Position numbers and translations under genes: made by a program
NCBI GenBank assembly: GCA_009761415.1
Contig: QUOL01000017.1
Coordinates: 310,001-374,000 of the forward strand
Reading direction: 5' to 3'
From: Sarcomyxa edulis
Taxonomy: Eukaryota > Basidiomycota > Agaricomycetes > Agaricales > Mycenaceae
Length of the DNA stretch: 64,000 nucleotides
Notes under the pieces: generated by a model
Database searches by the model: none
Told to the model about the DNA's origin: nothing
Seen by the model: the letters and a program-made list of their open reading frames with translations, nothing else
In this document: positions 41,131 to 52,773 of the stretch, one piece after another
How the letters are laid out: the number at the start of each line of letters is the position of its first letter
How positions within the stretch are numbered: position 1 is the stretch's first letter

Positions 41131-43695
41131 ATGTTGTCTCGAACTCATGGTGAGTTCTCATCTATCCTACCCGGGGTTCTAGAGCAAAGAATCCTAAGGA
41201 ATCCTTCCTATCTTTAAAGCGGTCGCGGCTCGGTCTCTCGTGCAATCCAGATGTCGTACCCTCCTTAAGACACAAAATCATGCTCTAAAGCGTCTGATAT
41301 CATCCACGCCTCCAGTCCAGGCAGCAGAAGAACCCGTACCTGTGAGTCTTGACCCTTTATCTCATGCCTGTGAAAGCTTAAAACGTTAAATTGCTTCAAG
41401 GCTGCCCCGGTTGCAACAAAGTGGAGAGGCTTCCTTCAAGTTCTCGGCCGGGTCACTCTGGTTACACTCCTCGGAACCACCGGTGCTTTCATCTATGTCA
41501 CACAGAAAAACCGCAATCCTGGTCAGCAATTGCCATATGACCCCGAAAAGAAGACCATCGTGGTGCTGGGAAGTGGGTGGGGAGCTACGAGCTTCTTGAG
41601 CACGGTCGATAACACGGAATACAACGTTGTGAGTTTTATTCTGGAAACAGTTTCCCCGCATGCGCTAAATTTGCTCCTCCAAGGTCGTGATCAGCCCGAA
41701 AAACTTTTTCTTGTTCACCCCGCTGCTTCCCAGTGTTGCCGTCGGAACACTCTCTTCCCGTGCTATTTTGCAGCCGACGAGATATACCACCCGTCACTTG
41801 CCCCGTGAAGTCACTGTCATTGAAGCCGAGGCGAAATCCGTCGACGTACGTTTCTTTTGACTATCCTCTCTCAGGATTCCTCTGAGCTGGTACCGCCCAT
41901 ATTTAGCCAATAAAGAAGACCGTCACCTTCACCGGTGAGTATGACGATGGCAGTGCTTCCACGAACCCAGAAATTGACTTGCGATTTGTTATCTCCCAGA
42001 CACATCTGAAATCCAAGGAGAAGTGTCCACAACCACCATTCCCTATGATTACATGGTATACGCTGTCGGTGCCGAGGTGCAGACCTTCGGTATTCCTGGT
42101 GTGAAAGAGCACGCGTGTTTCATGAAGGAGATCGGTGATGCCGAACGCGTGAGTTCCGCCTTTCTCGATTTATTAGGTCTGGCATTGACGATATCCTACA
42201 TATAGATGCAACGCGTATTCTTGGACTGTACGCTATGATTTTCTTGTCTTTCTTGGGTCGTATCTTATGTTTTTCCAGGTATTGAGTCCGCTGCATTCCC
42301 TGGCCAGAGCGAGGACGAGAAGAGCAGACTCCTCCACATGGTACGCACCTAGAAATACACTCATTCGTCCGCCCGCTCAAGAGATTCGTTTTCCGTTATA
42401 GGTCGTTGTCGGCGGTGGCCCTACTGGTATCGAAGTCAGTGGCGAGATCCACGATTTCCTCGAGGTACGTCCGTCGTTCTCCTTCTTAGCGCCCAACTAA
42501 GTTTCTGTAGGACGATCTGAAAGCGTGGTACCCCGAGTTGGCGAGCAAGATCCGTATCAGTCTGGTCGAAGCTCTTCCTTCCGTTCTCCCCATGTTCAGC
42601 AAGAAACTGATCGGCTATACCGAGTCGACGTTCAAGGAGAGTAAGATCGATATCTTGACTCAGACCATGGTCAAGGAGGCAAGTCTCCCCGTCTGTCTTT
42701 TATTCTACCGTCGGTATTGATACCCAGTACTCGTCCAGGTAAAACCGAAGAGTGTCGTACTCCAGTTGCCCGACAAGACCATCGTAGATGTACCTTGTGG
42801 TTTGGTCGTTTGGGCTGCCGTGAGTTATATTAGTAATCATTCTTTCTTGCAACCTGAGTGGCTGATCAATTTCATGCGCCCCTAGGGAAATGTTGGACGT
42901 CAAGTAACGAGAGACTTGATGGACAAGCTCGCTTCGGTACAGACCAACCGACGTGGTATCACCGTTGACGGTAAGCATGTCCTCCCCTCCGACAGGAGTC
43001 TCGCCCTTTGATCGCTCACACGCATTCTCGTATTCGCTTCAGACCACCTCCAAATGGCGGGAACCGACGGAAGCATCTTCGCCATCGGTGATTGCTCCGC
43101 ATCCGGCTACGCACCCACCGCGCAAGTCGCTCGTCAGCAGGGAGCGTACGTCGCTAGGGCGTTTGCGCAGTTGGCGAAGAAGGACCATATCGAGTCGCAG
43201 TTGAAGGCATTGGAGGCGTCGGGAGATGTCGAGGCTAAGAAGTCTGAGGCTGAGTCGTTGAAGACGCAGTTGGGGAAGATCAAATTGAGACCTTTCCATT
43301 ATTCGCATCAGGGATCTTTGGCGTATGTGGTTTTGTGTTGTACTCTTCTCACGCTGGTGCTTACTCGCGTGCGCTAATTTTTAGGTATATCGGATCCGAC
43401 AAGGCTATTGCTGATCTACCTTGGTTGAACGGCGCTGTTCGTCATTTGCTTTTGTCTTCGGTACATCCATCACTGACTTTATGGTACTAGCTATCGAGCG
43501 GAGGTGTCACGACGTTCTTGTTCTGGCGTAGTGTCTATTTGAGCACATTGTTCTCTCTCCGGAATCGTACGCTTGTGGCTATGGACTGGGCCACTACCAA
43601 GGTCTTTGGACGGTGAGATTTCTTCCATCAATACCTTGCAAGGATACGGATACTGATTCATCCTTCTCGCTTTCAGGGATCTGAGCAGGGAGTAA
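41131..43695 (+). CDS. NDE1: external alternative NADH:ubiquinone oxidoreductase (type II)
   Basis: About a dozen exons. The N-terminus is an arginine-rich mitochondrial presequence ([20 protein letters not shown]) followed by a hydrophobic segment ([16 protein letters not shown]), as in enzymes facing the intermembrane space. The FAD-binding loop is [13 protein letters not shown], and the NADH-binding loop [40 protein letters not shown] is the second flavin contact, and a C-terminal membrane-surface helix ends [15 protein letters not shown] charged insertion ([20 protein letters not shown]) lies before the last domain; I see no EF-hand. It passes electrons from cytosolic NADH to ubiquinone without proton pumping. 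The intron pattern is dense, with several exons under 60 nt. Confidence 0.93.
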
Positions 43696-45446
43696 ATGGC
43701 CTATCCTAAATCGCCAGTAATGACTTCCGAGAGCTAGCTCTCCTCTTCTTTATATATTCCTGCACCTTCCCGTTCTTTTTCTTCTCTCTTCGCACTGGAT
43801 GTATCGTACAATCTATCTCTCCGCACCCTACCCCATCCCAACTACCCTACCGCTCCCCTAAAATCCTGTGTTACAGTCACCGTTAGAATTCTTGACCACC
43901 TAGAGATCTAGACACGTACTATTATTTTCTATATTTCTTCAAGTTCCCTCTTTAGTTCTTTAGAATTTATATAAACCCACAGCTATAGAGTTATATATTC
44001 CCGATTTGCAATAGATCCGTTGTCTTTGGTACCATAGTAGCGCTATGATGGATATGTCTTTGGGTGACTTCCCGTAGAGTATCCCATACCTCAGTCTCAT
44101 GGACTGCACTACTGATCGAGATCTGACCAGCCCGTCCGGCTCGATCGCCAACTTTCCAGCCCATAACAGTAAACTCGACAAGACGCGTTTGGACGCGACC
44201 GAGGTCAGGTGACCTCGATGCTAGTCGCTAGTAGTTTAAGGTTTCATGCTCGTATACAGACGCAGCTCCTTCTTCGCATACCCCAGTTGCTCCGAGTCGA
44301 TATCGACGAGCTATCCAAACAACAAGTCTTCCCAACGGTGACACTCGTGTGGGTCAGGGACATCCAAAGGTTCGTCCTATGAACATATCTCAGTCGGATT
44401 GAGAGGACTCGACAGGATTTTCTCTGGGATAAGTATCTTGGGGTTTTATTGTTTTTGGAAAGTCAACCGATGATGAGCTCGGCGGTGGCATTCAAGATCT
44501 AGGTTGAACTTGGCTCGACCTCGGATTGACCTGGGCGCCGGCGAAGACTGGGCAGTAAATACGACTGTTGTCTGATACCTTCTGAAACAAATCTGAACCA
44601 AATACATGACAGATATTCAGGCACGTCGTACGGTGCGGCGGTGCCTGTGCCTGCCAACGTCCAGTGAGTGCGGTGGCTCCGATTCGTGACTTGCTCACTC
44701 TCACCTCACCATCCACATCCCTCCAGCTGCCCTGTAGAGTGAAGGGCGAAAGGTGATCGTCTCCTGATGACTCGAATTACTCCTTTAGTAATATCAGTAC
44801 TAGATGGAAGCTTCTCCGGTCCCGGTGAGCACTGGCATGCAATCACCGCTCATTTTCCGAGTCCTCATGAGGTCCTTTTCTATTGTTTCCGAGCCCGCAT
44901 GCACCATTGTACTTCTACGGACAATGCACGAGGTTCCCGAGGTTTCGGCAACACTACGCTTGCATGCTCTATTTATTACCTTTCGGTGTTATTTATAAGT
45001 ATCGATGAGACCGAGAGAACATTCGCAGCACACGGGCAGCCTCACCGCTGGGCTGTTCTTAGACTTTCACGTACATCTGCCGGGTAGGTGCCGTTCTCTA
45101 TTCGCCTTGTATGGTCTCCACGGCCCACTTGGGTCGCTCGTGGGTCTGATTCTCAGCCAAGGGCGTCGGTGAGTGACGGTGCCGGCTGGTTCGCCTGATT
45201 TTTCACATACCCACAATTTGGATCGTCGTATCGTCGTACTCACTTCGTGTATACTCCGCTTCTTTCCAGTTCTTTCCTGAGTGGATGCTGTGGATTGTCA
45301 GTCTTGATTAGCCAGGACGTATTTATAGCCAAGCAACATTGAATCTATTTATAGACGCCGCTGTTACTGAGTTTGAATCTCAAAAACGGTCCAGTTCCCG
45401 CTGTTCCTCTTTCCACAAAAATACCTGAACTTTCGAGCTCGTCGCC
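43696..45446. other. 1.75-kb intergenic region, nothing recognised
   Basis: Contains the NDE1 3' region and promoter of the next gene. Frames are short and without domain resemblance. Confidence 0.45.
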
Positions 45447-47998
45447 ATGAACGACGACGACCAACTTAACGTCCAAAGCTCCGGTAGCATAATCGTTGCT
45501 ACCACCGTTGCAACCCTTCTACTCGCGACTGCCGGCTCAGCTTACCTCTACCGTTCAAAACGATCCACCCCGGGCCTCGGTGCCTTAGTAGTCGAGTCTG
45601 TTCAGTCAAGTATACCCTCCTCGAGTACAGGAGAACGACGCGATTCGAATGTTACCCTCAAAGTCTCTGATGACACTCTAGCGAACGGTAGTGACGGAGA
45701 CCATAACAAAAACTCTCGCTCAAAGGAGAGGAGAAGGAGAGGTAAAGACCCGCACAAGGAGATTCTCAAGCTCACAAAGAGAGGCAAAGGCCTAACTACG
45801 ATCAGGACGAGCAGACCGAGTACGGCCGATTCTGAGGATGACCATAACTCCAGTTTCAGGTCAGGGGGCATGGTACGACCAGGCCAGTCAGACTTTTCTA
45901 CCACGTCTAAGCGGGTTAGGGATACGTCGATTGCTGCATCTTCAAGGTCGCCCTCTTCTTCCACACGAAACCAGGTCACTTACGACGACGACGACGCCTC
46001 GGATTCGAGAAGACCGGATTCGAGAAACTCGAAAGGGGGTCAGGACTCCCAATCGTATTCTTACTCATCTTCCATTCAGACCGAGCCGGACCACGACAAT
46101 GAACCTCAGGGCTCTTCCACCAATCCCCCTGGATCACCCTCTGCTTCCAGCTCTGCTACATCTCTCTCCTGGTCTAATACAAGTATACGTACTTCTACCT
46201 CGTCTCTTCCTCCTAATGACCCCAATACAACTACCAAACCACCCCTTTCCAACGCTTCTTCCTCGCCAACAGTTCTAGCTGGTGCTAGTTCCACGCCAGG
46301 GCCATGGGATTGGGACGGTACGACACCCACGGACACTCAGCCGTCACCGTCGTCTGCGAACTCTCCCGTACCCTACCGCAAACCTCCCAGATTCAGATCC
46401 ACATCCAAATCACGCCCATCTCCGATTTCTCCCTCGACCTCCAATTCTACGCAGCCGTCTTTGTTTTTGTCTACAGATAATGATCAGCCTTTCACGTTCC
46501 CAACATTGAATCCAGCTCCTCTTCCCAATTCCCTTCCTCCCTCCGCCTCCACTAACTCCAATTCTGCTGGGTATCCAACGACGAATACGACACCACGACG
46601 CGCGCCGACTCCTTCCACCTCCACAAATTCTGCCTCCTCAACCCCGCCGCCTCAGACTCTCTCTCAACAAACTCAAATCGCTTCACTTCGCGGAGCTCTT
46701 GAAGCCGCGCGCCTAAGGGAAGAAAAGGCCAAGGCGGACATTGACGCTGTACGGAAGGATCTTGAGACTGTGCGACTAAGAGAGGATAAAGCAAAGGCAG
46801 ATATGGATAGGTATATTAAAGAGGTGGAGCTGATGAGATGGGATGGGAGGAGGAGAGAACTTTTGGTACGTCGTTCTTTCCGTCTATCTTTCCTTCCGGC
46901 AAAATACACCTTTTTTTCTCGTCTTTCTCTCGCTCCTAATATGCCGTGATGCTGTGTCGAGTTATCATGCTCTTCGTCCTCTTTCTTTCTGACTTGTTAC
47001 GAAGTTTTATCGCTGTGAATATGTTTTTCCCGTCATGCTAACGGTTCTATCTTCTACAGCTCCAAAACCACATTCAGCAACTTTCGGTCCAACTTCAGGC
47101 GTATATGGCTGCATTCGGCGCTGCTAGTGCTGGCGGGGGGATGCTAAGCCCGCCACTTGGATCTTCACATATGAATGGTGGAGGTGGTCCTTCACACATG
47201 AATGGCTCGCACCTGAACGTCAACGGGCATCAATACCATAATCAACACACGCATCACTCCTCTTCCCCGTCCCCCACTCCCCCTTTACCTGTTCCCCATC
47301 CTCACCCGCACGCCCCAACGAATAACATGAATCACTCTCACGCGCAATCACCTACATTCTTCTATCAGCCCCCTATGCCCATGCCCATGCCTCTTCCTTT
47401 GCCTTCCCCCAGCCAGAATAACAATAACAATGCGAGTCTACTCACCATGTTCTTCCCCGGTCCGCAATCGGCTACGTCTGTGTCCTCTCCGTCTACGGGA
47501 TCGCTATCTCCTGATTCGCCTGGTGGCAAACGGGGGAGGACAAGAAGGCGGAATGGGACTGGAATCGGTGACGGAGAGACGGGCACGGGGTGGGATGAGG
47601 ATATGTACACCCCATCGGAGGAGTATGAGTATTTCGAGGGCGGCGACAGTGATGCCAATGCCAATGACAATGACGATGAGGGATACAGCAATAGTACGAT
47701 CGCGGATGCGATCTTGAAGAGACCAGAGGCTATGGGCGTGAGAGTCGTCAGAGGGAAGGACAAGGTGCGGGGAAGTGAGGATCTCGGGGTCGAGAAAGAG
47801 AGAGAGGATGTTGAGTTTGTGTTTCCCTCGATATCAGATTTCGTGTTTGCGAATGGGAGTGCGGTGAGGGACCTTGGAGATAAGGGTAAGGGGAGACAAG
47901 GAGAGGACGGAGGTCAGGGGGATATTGAGAGGGTCGGGACAGATTCCCCTACGTCCGTTCTACCTGCTGAAACGGGTATCTCGAGGATTCCTGGATAA
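45447..47998 (+). CDS. membrane-anchored Ser-rich coiled-coil protein, uncharacterised
   Basis: Two exons (45447-46865 and 47060-47998) encode 785 aa. One N-terminal membrane segment (IIVATTVATLLLATAGSAYL, residues about 14-33) is followed by a basic stretch (KERRRRGKDPHKEILKLTKR) and a long Ser/Thr/Pro-rich disordered region. A coiled coil at about residues 405-490 contains a near-repeat ARLREEKAKADIDAVRKDLE / VRLREDKAKADMDRYIKEVE and crosses the intron (LQNHIQQLSVQLQAYMAAF). The C-terminal half is His/Pro/Met-rich (PMPMPMPLPLPSPSQ), then acidic, then charged. The layout suggests a membrane-tethered scaffold. No family recognised. Long opposite-strand frames here are artefacts of the biased composition. 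Confidence 0.8.
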
Positions 47999-48551
47999 CC
48001 CGTCGTGAAGTAATACACCTTAACCTTCATGCCTCCGCCGTGATCCTTCCTGAGGCTCAGCGCCACCAAGCTCAGGAGAGGGTACACTGTTCATGTCTTC
48101 ATTGCCTTCCAGCCCTTCCATGCATCTGGGACTATCCTTTCTTACAAAACTGTATTCATGTTCCTTTTCGTCCTTCACTTCTGGTCCGAGTCATATACAT
48201 ACCCGCTGTCTATTCTTCTTTCTTTCTTTCCGTTTCTTTCCTCTTATATTCGATTCCTTTCGGTATACTTCCTGGGCCCCAATGATTCTTCTAATTGCGG
48301 TATTATCATATATTACATGAACTTTTCACGTCCACACACATCATACACACCTACACACCTCATCTCATTTATGCGATATATGTTAACGTTACAAGCACAA
48401 ATAGTACTCAGTAGTCTATGACAAGGCGAAGCTAAACTGTAGCCATTTCTTGAATTACATCCATGCTGCTATGCTCAATGTTTGGGGCTGAAACGCGACC
48501 TGATCTTCGAGAGTTGACTGACCTCGATCTCATCCTCCGCAAACTTCATAG
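47999..48551. other. intergenic, pyrimidine-rich
   Basis: T/C-rich stretch (about 48190-48290) typical of a 3' UTR or the next promoter. No gene recognised. Confidence 0.4.
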
Positions 48552-49666
48552 ATGGACCCTTCAAATTCCCTCAGCGGTAGTATTGCATTATCTGAAGATC
48601 AGGTTCGACAGATATTAGACAAATATAACATCAAATCAAACAACATCTCGAAAATCGTAGAGCTGCGAAATGGGTGCGTGAATATATCCTTGGCCAAAGA
48701 AAGCGCTGAAAATGAGAAACGTATATACGCAGGCACACTTCACCGTCAGATACCAAGACATATCAAGTCGCATTGATATCTACGACTAATGCGGAATCGG
48801 ACGAACATGAAGTACATTTCTTAACCGTATCGCTACCCGTTGATCACAAGCCCGATTCGGATTTGTATCATCCCAATGCTCTACCAACAGTAGACCACCT
48901 CATATCACTCCTCAGGAATCAATCATCTATACCAGTGCCCCCACATGTTATAGACACCACCCAAACCATCATACCGTACCACTACCTTCTCCTCTCCCCC
49001 TCGTCTAAACGCATCATTTCCCTCTCCCAAGCGCGCAAGGAAAACCTCCTAAACGCCCAAGACGACGCACGGATCGACCTCCAACTCGGTGCCTACCTCG
49101 CACAACTGCATGCCATTCAGAACGACTGGTTCGGCGTTCCACATCGCGTGGAACCGAGCGAGCCTTCGTATAGTTGGCAAGAGACATTCACGTTACTCCT
49201 TGAGACCCTCCTTCACGAGGCTCAATCCAACTCTGGGGAAGACCTGCCATATGAGGATATCAGACGATACCTATCCCGCGCGATTGGGTTTTTCTTGTTC
49301 GATGACATAGAGGTACCTTCGTTGATTTGGTCCCTCGGGGGATCTGCGGATGATATTTTCATAACTGTCGCCGAGAAGACGATAGAGGCTGTCCTGCCGA
49401 CGTTTACGAGGGCGGTGTGGGGTGATCCGCTTTTGGAGTCTTTCTTCTTTCTACAGCCGGGACCAAGCGAAGCCTTGATGGAGGGGTATTTGGGAGCGGG
49501 AGGAGAACCGATGGTACTGTTTCCAAGGCAGAAAACAAAGAGGGTCTGGTACAGATTATTTTTGGCCTTGGTGTTGCTTCTCGAAGAAGGAGAAGACAAG
49601 AAAGAGTTGGCCAGGGAGATGGTGATCAAGTGTGTGGAAGATTTGAAAGATGCACCGTGTTATTAG
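48552..49666 (+). CDS. aminoglycoside-phosphotransferase-like (protein-kinase-like fold) protein
   Basis: Two exons (48552-48673 and 48733-49666) encode 351 aa. The 59-nt intron has donor GTGCGT and joins IVELRNG to HTSPSDTKTYQVALIS, restoring the N-lobe strand that many fungal APH-like proteins share. LGAYLAQLHAIQNDWFG is the conserved helix-E region. GDPLLESFFFLQPGPSEALM and VWYRLFLALVLLLEE fit the C-lobe. The usual H-G-D...N catalytic signature is not visible; the region LIWSLGGSADDIFITVAEKT stands in its place. It could be a pseudo-kinase or a divergent subfamily. Substrate unknown; cytosolic. Confidence 0.7.
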
Positions 49667-49688
49667 CACCAGGAATGTAGAATACTTG

Positions 49689-50531
49689 TTATATGACCGA
49701 AGGACCTGGAGGACCCGATGCATCGTCTTGCTCTTGCTCTTGATCCAAAGGTGCGGCCGCAGGAGTAGAATGAGAGTTCACTAAGGCACCCTCAACTTCG
49801 TCTTCGTCGCTGCTTCCACCTTCCCCATCCGAATCCGCACCGTCTTCCTGCCCACCCATATCTTCTGGCTGTGCACCCATCCTAGGATCCCAGTCCAACT
49901 CTTCCGGCTCTTCCACCTCGACAATCACTCTCTGCTTCCAGTCGAACTTGTCGCGAAGCATGGTCACAGCTCGTACGGCTCTTTCGACTCTCCGATCATG
50001 TTCGTCCTTGATCTGGTTACATTCCTGTAACACGTCCTCGTACTCTGGCTTCCTTTGTCCACCGGCACTGTTAGTTGACGGCGCGAGCACACCTACCGAT
50101 CCTCGCGTGACCATGTGTTCAGACAACCTCCTGACGGTATCGTTTTCCATCTTCAACACGTCCGTTGTCTGTTGGTTTCGCAGGAGTGGAATGACCTCAT
50201 TGTCTAGTTGAGTGTCGGACATGGGTACGATAGGATGCAAAGCGATTCTTTCGTACGGATTGTCACCTAGCGCGACTGTGGCGGATTGAACTGGGGTTAT
50301 CAAGGACGTCGAGAAACTATGCGTTTGAGATAGTAGGATGTTATATTTTGAAAGGATATCTGGCCATGCAGGCATGACTGGTTGGTGGCCAATTTCGATT
50401 GTCCTTTGGAGGTGCTGTATGGACTCTATTATTTGATTCGCTTTGAATTTCAGAGATTCTAGTTGGGCAATTGGAAGAGAAGATAAATCGAAGTATAACT
50501 GGGGATTCATCTGCGAATTTTGTGAAGACAT
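49689..50531 (-). CDS. MED8: Mediator complex subunit 8
   Basis: A single exon of 280 aa. It starts MSSQNSQMNPQLYFDLSSLP. The conserved Med8 N-terminal helices follow: LESLKFKANQIIESIQHLQR, then PAWPDILSKYNILLSQTHSF. The middle contains LHPIVPMSDTQLDNEVIPLL and the C-terminal part EYEDVLQECNQIKDEHDRRV, with a very acidic tail (DSDGEGGSSDEDEVEGAL). Med8 sits in the Mediator head module and links regulators to RNA polymerase II. Upstream codons are open but the ATG at 50531 gives the family start. It is divergent from the HMG-box gene with only 169 bp between start codons. Confidence 0.88.
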   Translation of the reverse strand: MSSQNSQMNPQLYFDLSSLPIAQLESLKFKANQIIESIQHLQRTIEIGHQPVMPAWPDILSKYNILLSQTHSFSTSLITPVQSATVALGDNPYERIALHPIVPMSDTQLDNEVIPLLRNQQTTDVLKMENDTVRRLSEHMVTRGSVGVLAPSTNSAGGQRKPEYEDVLQECNQIKDEHDRRVERAVRAVTMLRDKFDWKQRVIVEVEEPEELDWDPRMGAQPEDMGGQEDGADSDGEGGSSDEDEVEGALVNSHSTPAAAPLDQEQEQDDASGPPGPSVI

Positions 50532-50700
50532 GATGATAAGAAACGAGCAAGAAACGAGCAAATTGTTCATCGTAAATGCTGAGGGCACGATGTCACGTGT
50601 CTATCCTGGGAAAAGTTCGGCTCGTTCCGCACGTCGGCCAAACTCAACATCTGCATTTCTTTTCCTCTTTCTTTTCGATTTCTACCATCTTGCAGTTGCC
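50532..50700. promoter_or_regulatory. short bidirectional promoter with CACGTG
   Basis: 169 bp between the divergent starts of MED8 and the HMG-box gene. A palindromic TCACGTG at about 50592 is a bHLH-type E-box. Confidence 0.5.
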
Positions 50701-51835
50701 ATGATGTCTTTTTTCGCGTCTCGCCTAGGCGCGACGCTGCCTTTTCGCTTTTCTGCTGCTCCCATTATTCGCGCCGCACCCTTGTCGAGCGGTATTTTGG
50801 CGCGTCGCACTTTCTTGACAACAGCACGTCTCCAAGTTGCTAAAGCTGCCGCTGCATCGACCACTTCTAAGCCTAAACCCAAGGCAACAGCAGCGAAAGC
50901 CAAATCCACCGCTGCTCCTGCGAAAAAGGCGGCTGTCGAAAAGAAGAAGCCAACCAGAAAAATCGTCGCTATCAAGAAGAAATCCAAGGTCAAGGCCAAA
51001 CCCAAGGTCAAGGCCAAACCCATCAAGAAAAAGAAGATCGCGGCAAAGCCCAAGAAAGTCGTCGTAAAACATCCCAAGAGTGCGTTGCCGAAATTCGAGA
51101 TTCCCAGTTTCAAGATGTTGATTGTCGCGTTTCGTCTACAGTCATCCTGCCCAAGAAACCTATTACCGCCTACATCTTTTTCCGAATGAAATACCTTGAA
51201 GGTCGTCCCAAGGTCCACTCTCTCGCCGAATCCGTAGAAATTTCCAAGGAGACAGGTGTTGCATGGCACCAAATGTCGGACGCCGAGAAACAGGTAAGGT
51301 GTCCAGATCTACCCTCGAGTCGCGTCGGTCTCACCGTCCTATTCCAGCCTTTCCTCGATGAAGCTGCTGCTGCCAGGAAGGAATACCTCAAGGAATACGA
51401 TGCTTTCTGGAAAACCCTCGACCCCGCTACCGTCCGTATCATGCAAAAGCAACGCAAGGCAAAGAAATTGCCCGTTCCTCATATGCCACCCCACTTGAGA
51501 CCAGCTCCTACTAGACCTTTGAACTCTTTCCTGAGGTATGTTCCACCTCCACGTCGTGTTTTCTCCGTCTAATCGTTCCATCGTCTTGTTTCTTTAGATT
51601 CGCCCAGGACTTTAGAAGCTACCCTGAAGCAGACATTCGCTCACCTAACGGAAATATCTCGGTCAAGGAAGTCATGACTCTTGCTGGTGCTACCTGGAAG
51701 GCGTTGCCCGATTCCGAGAAGGAGGTGAGTCGCCTCGTTTTTGACATTCTATCTATCACTCGTCTCATGGTTGCTTCGCAGCGATACTCTTCGCTCTCCT
51801 TGAAGGAGTTCCAGGAGCAGCAGCCCAGTGCTTGA
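50701..51835 (+). CDS. mitochondrial HMG-box protein with two HMG boxes (Abf2/TFAM-like)
   Basis: Five exons (50701-51079, 51142-51293, 51348-51535, 51598-51724, 51782-51835) encode 299 aa. The N-terminus is a typical mitochondrial presequence (SFFASRLGATLPFRFSAAPI, with LARRTFLTTARLQVA). An extended Lys/Ala/Pro linker follows, containing a perfect 18-bp tandem DNA repeat that encodes KVKAKPKVKAKP. HMG box 1: LPKKPITAYIFFRMKYLEGR ... GVAWHQMSDAEKQ. HMG box 2: PTRPLNSFLRFAQDFRSYPE ... GATWKALPDSEKE. Each has the aromatic residues expected in the fold. It would bind and compact mitochondrial DNA. Confidence 0.85.
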
Positions 51836-52635
51836 TTGGTCCGAGTATGATTAAACCCAGTTACCAACCGACATAACATATCCATCGATTTCAAAAGTTT
51901 GCCGTGCCCGTCTCCTTCGATAGTTGACCCCCCCAGATTGAGTTCGCCTCTCATTATTACTGTCTGCGTTTGCGAGTTACGATCTATTATATACTTCTTC
52001 GAGCTCCAGGTAGGCTTTTTTCCGTCTGGTTGCCCGTTTTTTTATATTTCTTTACCACCCACTGTACAAATTGCGTAAACCTCCTCGAATACGAGTATCG
52101 ATATCTCTCTTGACCACCCCCAACTCACATTATATTCTTGCTGCGAGTGATAGCCTCAGTAGCGTGTATATGCGTGATGGGTATGCGAAGTGCTCTCCAG
52201 ACGAGGTAAACAACATTGATGGGAGGAACGTGGGGGCATGGTCATTTCGTCAAATGTCATTGTCATTTTGTCATGAAAAAGATTAATACCGGTACTATAT
52301 GCACCCAAAAAACTGAGTGCGACGGAAAGGTAGGAAAGAGTTCTGTAGAGAGAGAAAGAAACGAGCGAAGGGGTGGGTGGTGGTTCGATAGCCAGCTATG
52401 AATGCACGGCTGGGGACCCGGGAGAGGAGAGTGTGTTTGTGTCTGTGTCTGTGTTTGGGGTATCCTGCTATAATATATTTGGGAAAGCGAGCCTGAGCAA
52501 CAAAAAGAAACGGAAACGGCAAAGGAAGATAGAGAAATAGGGTAACGAAATAGGAATAGAGTGATAAAGAAAGAGGGGGATACGGGTATGCGTGTCCGTG
52601 TATATCCACCACCTATCTACCTTCTAGAAGAAGCC
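51836..52635. other. 800-bp stretch without a recognised gene; TG-rich repeat
   Basis: A short degenerate TG/TCTG microsatellite (GTGTGTTTGTGTCTGTGTCT) lies near 52430-52460. No exon recognised. Confidence 0.45.
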
Positions 52636-52773
52636 CTACAGCCGGTGTCCGGGGACGGCCCAGAAGATGAGGGTCAAGGCGGCTACAAAGGCAGCGACGA
52701 GTAGGCTGACCCAGATGGCGCGTCCGATGAGGAGTTTCTTGACGTAGGGTTCGCGGATGCGGAGGGTGAATGG
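52636..52773 (-). CDS. C-terminal exon of a small single-TM protein
   Basis: After a CTTCGCAG acceptor the frame reads PFTLRIREPYVKKLLIGRAI, then WVSLLVAAFVAALTLIFW, then AVPGHRL and stop. A short basic region before a single hydrophobic anchor suggests a tail-anchored or small ER/mitochondrial membrane protein. Upstream exons were not resolved; a possible start MPRT (about 53382, followed by GTAAGT) lies upstream on the same strand. Family not recognised. Confidence 0.45.
   Translation of the reverse strand, partial: PFTLRIREPYVKKLLIGRAIWVSLLVAAFVAALTLIFWAVPGHRL

Noticed and set aside
45602..47763. Long minus-strand frames opposite the Ser/Pro-rich protein
   Set aside because: They are shadows of low-complexity Ser/Pro codons on the plus strand and have no start, splice or family support.
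50682..51272. 196-codon minus-strand frame over the HMG-box gene
   Set aside because: Hydrophobic Phe/Leu runs are the reverse complement of Lys/Ala codons; the plus-strand gene is clear.
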